DNA of 64,000 nucleotides from the NCBI GenBank assembly GCA_028532985.1, contig JANCIK010000001.1, positions 3,534,001-3,598,000 on the forward strand. Reading direction: 5' to 3'. Of this stretch, positions 34,189 to 44,736 are shown one piece after another. The number at the start of each line of letters is the position of its first letter. The first letter of the stretch is position 1. A program made the position numbers and the translations under genes. This DNA comes from Stropharia rugosoannulata. Lineage: Eukaryota; Basidiomycota; Agaricomycetes; Agaricales; Strophariaceae. The notes below the pieces were generated by a model, which did not search any database, was not told where the DNA came from, and saw only the letters and a program-made list of their open reading frames with translations.

Positions 34189-36598
34189 ATGGACGACGTG
34201 CAAACAGCCTTTGCCAGCCAGTACCCCTCCTACGCATTTGACATCGACATGATGAAGGTAGGCACTCGCGTTGCCCCACAGAATGTCTGCTCACCGTGCC
34301 AGCAGCGCTCTATGGATCCCGTTGGCGGCCCCGATGCCAAAAAAGCGCGTTGGTCCCCTACCTCGGCCTTTTCAGGGCAAAACAATGGCACAGTTGGTCA
34401 AAACAACTCTAACCGGGACGCATTTGCCAACTACGGCTACGGACCCCAAGCGACCATGGCCCAACCCGCGTTCAACAGCTCCCAGGCAAACGGCGGCCCA
34501 TTCGCTGGCAGCCCCCTCTACTCTACCCCCTCTCTGTCGGTCAGCACCCAGAGCAACGCAAACGTAATGAATGCTCAATTAAGTCCCAACACCGCTGCTG
34601 CTTTCGCTGCGCAACAACAACAGCAACAACAGCAAGTTCAGCAGCAACAACAACAGCAGCAGCAGCAGCAGCTTAGCCAGAACGGTAACTACAACGCTTT
34701 TAACGCTTACAGTATGTTGGGTATGGGCATGCCCGCGATGAGCATGCTCGGCGGATTCCCGTACAACGGACAAATGGGCAACTTCGCCCAGGTACTCCTA
34801 TCTTTGGTTTCCTCGGCTATCGTAGCTAAAATATCTGTTCCAGAACTTTGCCCAGCAAAGGTTGCCATCTCTCAACATGAGCATGCCTGCTGGCCAAGCC
34901 GCCGGCGCATACTCCCCCGTCGCCCTCAACGCTGCCATGAACGCCTCATCGAACGCCACAGGACGCACGGTATACGTCGGAAACCTTCCGGCGACAGCCT
35001 CTGTCGACGAATTGCTTAATCTGGTGCATTTCGGCCCTCTCGAGTCTATTCGCGTCCTACCGGAAAAGTCCTGTGTGTTCCTTTCCTTCCTAGACGGTGC
35101 CACCGCCGCTGCCTTCCATGCCGATGCAACTATCAAAAAGTTGGCGCTTCACGGTCAAGAACTCAAAATCGGTTGGGGAAAACCTTCCCCCGTCCCTGCC
35201 CAAGTTGCACTGGCGATCAGCCAGAGCAATGCAAGCAGGAACGTCTACCTCGGTGGTCTCGATGAGAGTATGACCGAGGAGCAGCTTCGCGATGAGCTCA
35301 GCCGATTTGGTCTCATTGACCAAGTCAAAATCGTCAGGGATAAGAACATCGGCTTCGTTCATTTCCTGAGCATCTCTGTTGCCACCAAGGTTAGCTCCAT
35401 TCATGACCTCGATCATCTTCGCAGTGCACCCCCGCTGACTATCGTTTTTACTCTAGGTCGTGAACACCCTGCCCACTGAACCTTCTTGGGCCGGCAAGCG
35501 CGTTAATTATGGTAAGGACCGATGCGCCTACATTCCTAAGTCACAGCAGGCTGCCGCGCAACAGGCTCAGGCCGCCGCTGCGCAATCTTTAGTCGCCCAG
35601 CAGGCAATGTCGCCCCAACAGGCGTCATTTGCTCCTTTCACACAATATGCTGGTGCACCATTCACCCCCGTTGACATGATGAACGCTGGGAACATGGCAA
35701 ATACTATGGGTGGTGTTCAGGCCATGAACAGGACTGTCTATTTGGGCAACATCCACCCTGAGACAACCACGGAGGACCTGTGCAATGCCATTCGCGGAGG
35801 CGTATTGCAGAGCATCAGGTACATGCAGGATAAGCATATTGCTGTGAGTTTTTTTCGACGTGGCGCCTTATTCCAGGCCGTTTTTGATATTTTTGTGTAT
35901 TCGGATCATTGACGTGGCTTTTTTGCATTTTAGTTCGTCACATTTGTCGACCCTGCCGCTGCGTTTACATTTTTCCAGGTGGCATCTTACCAGGGACTTA
36001 CCCTGAATAACCGCCGCCTGAAGATTGGTTGGGGAAAGAATTCTGGCCCTTTGCCCCCCACCCTCGCCCTCGCCGTCCATTCGGGCGCGACACGAAACGT
36101 CTACATCGGAAACGTTGAAGACTACGAGACCTTCACTGAAGAGAAGCTGAAACGCGATTTCGGCGAATATGGTGATATCGAGCTGGTCAACTTCTTGAAG
36201 GAGAAGTAAGTTTGTTCTATCTTCGCTCATTTGATGGCCGGATCATTGAACATGCTATTTTTTACTCACTCAGGAACTGCGCCTTTGTCAACTTCACCAA
36301 TATCTCTAACGCTATCAAGGCTATTGACGGAATTAAGAATAAGCCAGAGTACGCCAACCTGCGTATCGCCCATGGCAAGGATAGGTGTGCCAACCCACCA
36401 CGTTCAGGCCCTCAGGGCGGCTCCGGCGCTAAGCGCGCTGCTAATGGCAATGCCAACAACTCTGCCGAGGCTCTGGGCAATACTATGGATGGACACGACG
36501 ATGGGGATGGCTATTTGGAAGGAGACGACGGCCAAATCGTCGAAGTGCAGCCTATGCATATCGATGAGACACAACACGTCAACGGCATCGCTGCTTAG
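34189..36598 (+). CDS. Four-RRM RNA-binding protein of the Mrn1/Nrd1 type
   Basis: Exons 34189-34257, 34303-34791, 34844-35389, 35457-35843, 35934-36205 and 36274-36598 give about 695 residues. The first 45-nt intron is optional by phase; retaining it adds 15 residues. Four RRMs start at about residues 227 (RTVYVGNL), 318 (RNVYLGGL), 460 (RTVYLGNI) and 551 (RNVYIGNV). RRM1 and RRM3 end in LKIGWGK, and RRM2 and RRM4 end in YGKDRCA or HGKDRCA, so the protein is a duplicated RRM pair. This arrangement matches S. cerevisiae Mrn1 and S. pombe Nrd1/Msa2, which bind mRNA and regulate differentiation, stress granules and mitochondrial mRNAs. The N-terminal third is low complexity with a poly-Gln run, typical of granule-forming proteins. 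The C-terminus is acidic. Confidence 0.88.
34609..34678 (+). repeat. CAA/CAG repeat encoding poly-Gln
   Basis: A nearly uninterrupted mix of CAA and CAG codons encodes about 20 glutamines with one valine, in the N-terminal part of the RRM protein. Length variation between strains is likely. Confidence 0.85.
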
Positions 36599-39098
36599 GT
36601 GCAGTGTACGCATCCCTATATCGACATTACCCCTGACCTCGGATTCTTGCTCGCGCGCGGACAAAGATAATATTGGATACCCACTTTGACGCTGCGCGCG
36701 TATGGAAGGCTTGCTCCTGTTGTGTATATTTTATCTCCGGCGAATCGTATATCTACGCTTTGTTTCTGTGCCCACTCTCTCTCTCGTTATCGCCAGCTAC
36801 CCATGTGTCTGTTTGCTCCCGTCGCTCACTGCTCCCGTCCCGCCTCGGCCACCTCCTCGCGATATATTGAAACTCATCAAAACATTGCTTCACCCCCCTC
36901 ATAAATAATGGATGGAAGACGTTTGGCTCCGGAATCCCGCCTCGGAAGTAGCGTCCTATGTTCGTGGTCGCTGCTCTCGATTCTGTTAGGTTGGATCTTT
37001 TGGGCTATTGGTTGTGGCATCTTTATACTCTCTCTCTTCCTATATCTTCTCTTTTATTACTTCGTTCTTTTTTCGAATTACTATATATGCTGTGTCTTCT
37101 CTTTATTCCCCCTAGTTTCTATCAAACGAAATTCATTTGATTTTCTCTCATCTATTTTCTTTCAGTTTTCGTTATTCGGTCTCGCTGGTTAGTCCCTGAT
37201 GATGCAACCTTTGACGCACCGCCTTGGCGTACCACGTGTATTGTGCATGTGAATGCCGTCCGCTCGCTTTGTCCAGTGTCTGCTGCAATCTGTTACATCC
37301 GTCTGTTTATGCTCGATTCTCATTCGTATCTCTCCTCTGACTCTACCCAAAACGATAACGGCGACTAATCCCCAATGTCCTGTTGCACACACCCTCCCCT
37401 CCTTCGTTTGGCATACCGCCTGCATCCGCCCCAAAATCACCCATACATATTGTACTCTACCAATCCACGTCGCCGCAATTGCAATCAGTATCCGTTTTCG
37501 TCTCGTCGCTTGTGTCCACTAATCCCCCGCCTGCTTTCGTGTTCATCGTGGTATTATTCGAGCAAGATAATAATACTTAATGAATAGCTTATCTACATTT
37601 CACGCCTCCCTGCTTCCGTCCCTTTTGATTTCCCTGTGTACTATTAGTATTAGTATGTCATGTACAGAGACGCTAAGTATGTAGAGGTTGGATACGTACG
37701 TCAGCATGCGTGCTTGTCAATGCATGTGTTTGACGCTAGCTGCATAGCTCACAAAATAGCTTGTTTGTAACTGCATAAGTACACTATCATTATGTTGTTT
37801 GCCTTTCCCAGCTTTCGCACTGCAATATGCAGTAATAACACCCGAAGTCCTGCCTTTCTCCTCGTGGCTTCAGTAGACTTTGGGTTACATGCTTTTTGAT
37901 GCGTCTCCACTGGTAATTGTGTCATCAGGCGTGCGGCGCTTCTGAATCCAGAATGCAATATACTTCAGCTTCATTGTTCAATATGCAATGTCAACTTCAA
38001 ACACAAAATGATAAGAACGCAGGTTCTATCGCCTACTTTTTCGGCTCTTCTGCTATTTACTCGTGATCATCGGTATGTGGGCCTTTGGCTGTTTTGGAGG
38101 GTCTCGGAGGATATTAAATAAGGATGCCGATGAGCGCTAGTTCGATGTGGATGTTTTGTAGCACGCGCGTTTGCACTCTTTCGGTGTCTAAGTGCACACC
38201 TGGTCTACCAAGTTACTTCGGCTGGATGTATTCCACTTTTGCCTGGAATTGAGACAGAACTGCCTGTAACCGATTCTGATATACACACAGGTTATTTGAC
38301 TGGCAGGTGGCAGACTTTGACAGACTCTATGCGGCATATATTTTATCTTGAGTCCGTCCACTCTTGAGACCAAGTTTGAGAGTCTCATTTTTATCAAGTC
38401 GTGTACGTGGTACAAGTCCTACTAATAGTCTTTAGATAAGTAGTGTGCTTCAATGTATACACCCATACTGCAGGATTGTGGCGTGTAAATTGAGGTGTTG
38501 ATATTACTATTTTGAGTACCGACGGCCTAATCGAACGTAACATGAGGCAAGAATCTTGTTACCGGTATATTTCACTACTGAATACACGGCTAGTAAATCT
38601 GATCGATCTGGTCAATTGCCAAACACTTAAAGTCGTAGCAGAGCCAAACGATGCCAGTGAGGGCAATATGCCTGGAAGACTTAAGAATGAGCATTTGATT
38701 CTAGTACATACATGCTCGTGTTATATTTAGGATAATATCGGTTATCTATCTTTCTCTGCAAGTTCATACAAATATGGAGAGAAGAAGAAAGTACTCGTGT
38801 TTACCATGAGTCGCAACAGTCACTCTAAATTAAAGCCATCGATATCACACGAACGACACAGCGGCGCTCGCTCGTTATTTCTATGTGAATCAACATTTTA
38901 ACCAACGGCTGTACCTCTGTTGAATTTTGAAACCACTCTCATGATGTGCGGGACGCCTAATAAAAGAAAGGTCTACAACACGTTGGCTGACAATACTAGG
39001 GCATGCCAGTCTCCTGGAAAAATGTATAAAGTATGTACAGTAAATCTGAGAAATAGGCATCGTTTCGGGTGCAGGGGACACCATCGATCTATCTCGCC
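36599..39098. other. 2.5-kb region: long 3' flank and intergenic, no gene
   Basis: The first kilobase is pyrimidine-rich on the plus strand (tctctc, ttcgtttg) and may be a long 3' UTR of the RRM gene. Open frames here are compositional. From 37600 to 39098 the sequence is AT-rich with no recognisable feature. Confidence 0.4.
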
Positions 39099-39536
39099 AT
39101 GACTACCATCCTGCCGCAGCGAAGGTTCACATTGCCCTTATCCTTACTTTTGTTCTCAATCATATGCACTTCCGTATACCTGGGACTCACAATTGGCGCC
39201 TACGAACACCAGCCGCCCCTCTACCACATCTCAGCAGCAATATTCACAATATTCTTTCATACTACACTCCTCCTCTCAATTCCGACGGCGCAGGGCAGGC
39301 CACTCCATCGCGCGAGGTTTTATATTAGCCCGCTAGAGAAGCCGTTCTTCCTCTGGAGCGTCGTTTCAGCAGCGTTCTGGGCGGCAATGTTCGTAAGCAA
39401 CTGCACTGCGCTCAAGGCAGGCGGCTTGTCCGTGCAAAATAATATTGGATATTATTTAGCTGCGGTTTCGTGGACGGAGTGCGTTTTGTGCTCGTATGTG
39501 CTGCGGCTGTGTGTTAGGGCGACACAGCGTGCTTGA
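39099..39536 (+). CDS. Small four-pass membrane protein, unrecognised
   Basis: A single exon encodes about 145 residues from ATG 39099; an in-frame ATG at 39069 would add ten. Four hydrophobic helices are clear, at about residues 10-32, 45-65, 87-108 and 118-138. Short loops and a Cys-containing last helix (WTECVLCSYVLRLCV) end in a basic tail. The layout resembles MARVEL-type or other small tetraspan proteins, but I see no diagnostic motif. It lies tail-to-tail with the phosphoesterase gene, 265 bp away. The frame is the only long one here and codon use resembles neighbouring genes. Confidence 0.55.
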   Translation: MTTILPQRRFTLPLSLLLFSIICTSVYLGLTIGAYEHQPPLYHISAAIFTIFFHTTLLLSIPTAQGRPLHRARFYISPLEKPFFLWSVVSAAFWAAMFVSNCTALKAGGLSVQNNIGYYLAAVSWTECVLCSYVLRLCVRATQRA

Positions 39537-39801
39537 CAAGATCGGCTGCGCATGTATGTAATTTAACTTGCAGGAAAATGGACCTGACTGGTGTTTTTCA
39601 AGATGTGGACTTCACAAGTGATTAGACTCGGAGTGCACCGGTTACACTCAATATCCAGGATACCTTCTCCACCCACTTACTATACCCTTATAATAACTCT
39701 TACATACTTAGACACCCACCAGCCCTTTTGAAATACTTTGTTATTTATTTATCCGAGACTCTTTTTATGAAACGTTTCCTATATACAATCTTCTAGTGCG
39801 T

Positions 39802-42730
39802 TCAGTTCCACTTCGCCTGTGCGTACAGCCCGAGGGCCTCGTTAGCCAGGATGGGGCTGTATGTCTGCACGTCTGAGTTGGTGTACACCTTTGCGGTTTG
39901 GATGGAGTTGAGCAGCTCGAGCAGCTGGTCGGAGATGAAATCAACGAAGACGAGGTCGATGGGCGTGTCGGGGCTCGCCACCGTAGGCGGGACCGAGCCG
40001 ATGAAGTCCGGCGTGTCAAAGAACGGCAGCGGCGCGTGAAGCGTGTCATCGCCGACTCCAGGGCAGGCCTGACAAATATCAATACCTAAGTATCGAGTTG
40101 TGTTAGAAGGAAAAAGCGCTCACATCAGAAGTGACATATCCGAGCGTGAGGTTGGCCGCCGCGCGGCGCTCGATGCCATCGTTCCGTCTGTCCATCTCGG
40201 CCAGCCAGCGGCGGTATACGTCGTCGACGTACCCACGCGCGTACTCCGTGCGCTCGCGCTCCTCGAGGATCGCGCGGCGCTCGTTCGCGCCCTGCTGGTT
40301 CAGCGCGGGCAGTACCTGGTTAGCGACGCTGAAGGGCACGTCAGCGATGAAGAGGAAGCTGTCTGCGAACGGCGACGAGGTGAGCTGGTCGTTCTTAGTG
40401 AACGTGCCCGCGTAGACGTCGAAGCGCTGTGAGCCGGAGTTGGTGATCATGATGTTGGGGATGTTAGCGCGCGTGTTGTTGATGGCGAGTGCGACTGGCA
40501 TGGCCTGGTGAAAGCAAATCAGACAGGGTAAGGGAGAGGCACCATAGCTCCTTGACATACATTTTGTGCAAAGAGCGTCAACAGCGAGTCGTTCGACGGA
40601 TATGGTGCCCTGAAGCGCTGTTTAAACAACCACCGCCTGTTTCAACAAGGCTGCCTATCTCACGCACCTGGTAAGAGTAAAGTCCTGAGGGGCTGTTCCA
40701 AAGAAGAAGCTCAGGTCGAATTTCTTTGCAAGGTTGTTCAGTCCAGCTGTGATGAAATTGCCCTGGGCGGTTTTGAAATTGAAGTTATTCGTTTTCGTGT
40801 GGAACTAAAGGCAAGCCGTTGATAAGCACGCGTTTACTTTTCTTCAGTGCGGAAAGCTGGGTACCTCGTAGGTGACCACATTCGGATCTAGGTATCTGCG
40901 ATTGAAGGTGATGTTCCCTTTGGAGTCCTTATTTCCTAGGTTTGCGCCTGTTCGAGAACGAGTATTAGGCGATAATACGACCTAGAAGGAGGATGTGGCG
41001 TACTCAAAAACCCTGTGTACAGCCAATATCGTGTCAGCAGTGGTCCATCTCAAAGAATGTAGTCTTTCCTCACCAACTGTTTCCATGTAGCGTCCGCTCT
41101 CTAAGGACATTGACCGGCCATCGAGTTGCACTGCCAGAATGAGTTAAGCGGGGCGCGCTACGCAAAATGGATCCAATATCATTAACGTACAGCAGTCGCG
41201 GATGTGAGTATGCCCTCCAAAAATGATGATCGGGGTCAGCGGGTGCACGGCGCGCACAGCGTTGAACACCACAGGCCCTGAGAATTTCCGAAAAATAAAC
41301 TCGGCGTCAAGCTACACCTTGCGTTTCGGTACTCCGCCACTTACAATTATCGCGGGCAACTGGCATGTGCCTGCGGGAGCGCGTATAGGTAAGCAAGCCT
41401 GTTATTTTCTCCACTAGGCAGAGGGCGAGAGAGCGCTTACCCCACGAGCAGGAAGAAGTCAGGCTCATCCTTGATGGCTTCAGCGAACTAATGGAAAGTA
41501 AATAATCAGGATCAGACAATGCGGATAGTGGAGCGTGCGATGACCGGGAACACACCCAAGCCTCCTTGACCATATCCGCCACCGGCTGCACAGTGGTGTT
41601 GTGGTCATTGCCGGTGAAATCGTACAAAACGCCTAAAGACGTAACCTTGCGCCCTCTAGAAAGGTGGGTCAATACCGGAGTATAATTTCTATGTTTCCAT
41701 GGAAGAAAAGTACGGACTTCCTTGTCTTGAACTTCGCAAAGCGATCTAACGTAGCGACATGATTATTTAATCTTATTTTACCAAGCGGAGCACGTACCTC
41801 CCACGGGGACGGTGACGACCTGTCCCTTGTCATTGAGCAGCGTGATGTTGACATTCGAGGACAGATAACGCCCTTTGAACGCGGGCGCGAAGTTGGTGTG
41901 CCTGAAGAGTCATGTCTCTGCGTTAGCGCGATAAAGAGTGCGATAACGGGCATAAACCCACATATCCAGCGTATTCGCGTAGATGTACAGCTCGTGGCTG
42001 TCACCATCAGTGTCAGAGCGGCCTTTGCATACACGAAAATCCGGATACCACATGCTCACTTTCCAATGGCCATTACGTCGTATGGGAGCTGCTTGATAAA
42101 CTGATTGGCCTGGAAAAAAGAATTATTGTGAACATTGATTACGTTCCAGACGGTGATATGGGACGTACGTCGTGCGCGTCGATCCCACCGGCTGGGAACC
42201 CATCGGTGAGGCCAGTGCCTAATGACCTGATCAGAACCTACGACAGAAGGCGGGTAGGTACGACTCACCATCGTGGAGGTCGCCCGAATCAACAAGAAGG
42301 AGATCCACATCGCGTTCCTGCCAGCACGTTTAACCATAGCCCATGTTTTCTTTAAACGCGTACCACACACCAGGGCTATCTGCTTCATATGGGTCACGAA
42401 CGACGCGAAGTCCCCCAGGTCGCCACTGCGCTCCGTAGAGCCAGTAGTTAGTATACAGCCGTCGCGCAACTCGGAAGGGCCAACGCACCTGTAATTGGGC
42501 TCGGGGAAGGACGTTTTCTGGTGGCCAAGTAGCCAGCCATGACTGTCGGTGGTGTGGATAAAGTTGATGTCGCCCCAGACCAGCGGCCGCGAAGGCGGGG
42601 TGAGGGGTACAGAGGGCAGCGCGCGCTTCGCGTGGTCATGCGTGTGCCCGTCCGCACCGTCCGCGCAGGCAGACACAGCGGACAACGAGCCAAGGAGACC
42701 AAGGACCCAGCTGGTTGTTAGCATCATCAT
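39802..42730 (-). CDS. Secreted calcineurin-like metallophosphoesterase / 5'-nucleotidase-family protein
   Basis: Many short introns interrupt the gene. Starting at ATG 42730 there is a signal peptide ([17 protein letters not shown]). The metal-binding motifs of UshA/5'-nucleotidase-type phosphoesterases are all recoverable: [13 protein letters not shown] (Asp-x-His), [22 protein letters not shown] (rejoined across an intron near 42056) and [13 protein letters not shown] (41260-41215). The C-terminal domain includes [20 protein letters not shown] and the [16 protein letters not shown] region, as in fungal homologues of yeast Yhr202w. The stop is at 39802 after LYAQAKWN. It probably hydrolyses extracellular or vacuolar phosphoesters (nucleotides), helping phosphate or nucleoside salvage. 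The exact substrate is not determined. I see no break in the exons checked. Confidence 0.85.
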
Positions 42731-42770
42731 ACGAGGAGGTGAAGAAGGCGTTACGTGGAGCGCATGCTCT

Positions 42771-42776
42771 TATAAA
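42771..42776 (-). promoter_or_regulatory. TATA-like box of the phosphoesterase gene
   Basis: On the minus strand tttata lies about 40 bp before the ATG at 42730, suggesting a short 5' leader. Confidence 0.35.
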
Positions 42777-42949
42777 TTATAGTTCAGTTCGATGGGTCGG
42801 CTAACGCAGAACTAAAAATAAGAAGGGTGCATATGGCGGGTGATAGGTCTGCGCCATATGGCACCCGTCGCCTGCCCATGGCGTCGGATGGCAGGCGGTC
42901 ATTGGAGATATTTCCTCGCACGCAGTCGCCCTCTGTGCGGGGAGAGTCA

Positions 42950-43235
42950 AATAGATCTGCCATACACATCGTAGGGTGCACCTACAAATAGAGCGCACGG
43001 CGCAAGCGCGGCGTTCATACTATCACGCTGGCCCAGCAGACTTATAAGCAAACACGCACGTTCTTGAGCTCCCATACAGCCTAGCTGATCTGCGTATTCG
43101 CCGTGTGCGTGGCATGAAGTGACATTGACCCCCAGCCCCACTCTATCTTCATCGTGCGCCAGTTGGTCGGGTGCGTCCAGGGCAGGCGGCGCTGAGCATA
43201 ATCTTTTCAGAGCAAAACCAAAATATTGTTTCTCA
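42950..43235 (-). pseudogene. Decayed copy of the Nif3-like gene (exons 2-3 part)
   Basis: Side-by-side reading with the intact gene at 43927-44426 shows the same order: a segment reading ALDAPDQLAHDEDRVGL (intact copy ALDRLEHVEEDRVEL), a stretch matching the second intron (cacgctg, agcgcac) and a broken last exon near 42965-42990 that has lost the HPYEEVAYD core. Exon 1 is missing. Reading frames no longer join. Confidence 0.6.
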
Positions 43236-43926
43236 TTTTTTTTTGCATGCACGGGTACTCTAGGATTATTTCGTTCGGCGCCTTCTTCGACGGTAAGAGC
43301 GGCGTAAACAAGTACAACCGGAAACTAGGCACATGAAAGGCAGCCGGAGGAAGATCAGATGGTTGAGATATAAGAGCATTCAAAATTGGAGAGGTATTGG
43401 AGAGGAGAACCGAGAAAACAGCTGGGGAGGAACAGATATGGGAAGCCTCATCTGACAAGCCTCCGAGACCAACGCCATTACAACAGGCTACAGGTGCATG
43501 TTTGTTCTTGACAAAGGGGGTGCCCACTCGACTGAGTTATATCTTCTTTGGTAATTAGACGCCCAGTGTTTTCAATTTCGAGAGTTTGGAATTTCGAGAC
43601 GCAGGGCTTTTATAACGCGCTCGCGTTCGGCTTGAATTAGATCTTCCTGAATCGCTTTGATCTGTCTGACGCCAATTTCGCCTAGAGTTTAGAAGTATCG
43701 CAAGAAAGATTGATGATAGACAGGGCCGTCCCAGAGTCAGCAAGATAAGAATCATTCTTCATCGTATTCATCAGAGGAAAAATCAGGGCGAGTAAGCTCG
43801 GAAGTGAAGGAAACCGTAGTGAAAATTTAGTTCGCACGCGAGATTCCTAAGACAGTGTGTGTAGCGTTGAACGGACGTGGTAATTCAGTTGCGGTGGCAT
43901 CATGAAGAAGTGGGATACTTTAGTAG
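43236..43926. other. Accessory spacer with a coding-like remnant
   Basis: On the minus strand 43691-43578 follows an acceptor-like ctctag and encodes an amphipathic helix (EIGVRQIKAIQEDLIQAE, then RERVIKAL) ending in a stop. A further piece near 43830-43755 reads SELTRPDFSSDEYDEE. They look like exons of an unidentified gene, but I could not assemble them. A segment at 43394-43420 (ggagaggagaaccgagaaaa) recurs at about 49508, so part of this spacer is duplicated beyond the NACHT gene. Confidence 0.35.
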
Positions 43927-44426
43927 TTAGAAGTCCTCGATCCTGTACACATCATAAGCTACCTCTTCGTAGGGGTGCACCTACAAAAAGCGCGCAGGAC
44001 GTTTGCATTATCACGCTGTGCTCGTAGAGTCAAATGAATACGCACACTCTTGAGTTCCTGTACAGCCTGCCTGACCTGCTCGTGCGGCGCACCCGAGGTG
44101 CCACTGACCAGCAACTCCACTCTATCTTCCTCGACGTGCTCCAGCCGGTCCAGTGCGCCTATGGCCGGGCGTGCGGTACCCCGAGGCATGAACTGACCTG
44201 TAAGAACGAGAGAAAAGTGAGGCCCGACACTTAGTGCTTCGAGCACGCTCCGGTGTCTCATTCAGAGCATGGCAAGCTGACCGGTTCCGCGGCTGATAAA
44301 CGCGCACTGCTCGTACTCCCCGATCTTGCCGAGCTCGTTGGGAAACTTCGCAAAGAGGTGGGCTAGGATGCGCCTAGTGTGGTTTGCAGGCGCGAAAAAG
44401 ACGAGCTTGAAGCGTGTGAGGGACAT
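43927..44426 (-). CDS. Nif3/YqfO-like (CutA-fold) domain protein
   Basis: Three exons (44426-44282, 44197-44046, 43980-43927) give 116 residues in phase. The sequence begins MSLTRFKLVFFAPANHTRRI, has a central LAHLFAKFPNELGKIGEYEQC and CAFISRGTGQF, and ends SVHPYEEVAYDVYRIEDF. This is the small alpha/beta, CutA-like domain that is inserted in or stands apart from bacterial YqfO/Nif3 proteins. It occurs as a stand-alone protein in fungi, where it is sometimes misnamed ATP phosphoribosyltransferase. The VHPYEEVAYD motif is the family hallmark. The biochemical function is unknown; trimer formation and metal or ligand binding are inferred from the fold. Two broken relatives lie at 42950-43235 and 48930-49200. 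Confidence 0.82.
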
Positions 44427-44736
44427 GGCGGTTGGTGACCATCGGATAGATCATTATATTATTAGCATTCATATTCAGGTCGCGGAGGATGAAACTGAAG
44501 TCCAAGATCAATTGATTCAAATTTGATAGTTATGGACAAATTATGGGGCTACATGTAGAGTCAAGGCTCCAGGACATATGAACTGATTTTTATTTTAGTT
44601 AAAATTTACACATTTGATTTAAGTATGCTTGAAATGTCCTTGAAGATAAAAGTCACTGTCACGGTATTAAAAGTTACCTTTCTTTCATTCACATACACTA
44701 TTTAAACATGTAGCAAGTATGTAGCATGTATCGAGG

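Noticed and set aside
34258..34281. A 24-nt intron in the RRM gene (gtaggc...cccacag)
   Set aside because: It is too short for a fungal spliceosomal intron. A 45-nt intron ending at 34302, or simple read-through, fits better.
36658..37580. Several overlapping plus-strand frames after the RRM gene, rich in Ser/Leu/Phe
   Set aside because: They arise from pyrimidine-rich 3' flanking sequence. There is no motif and frames overlap in all phases.
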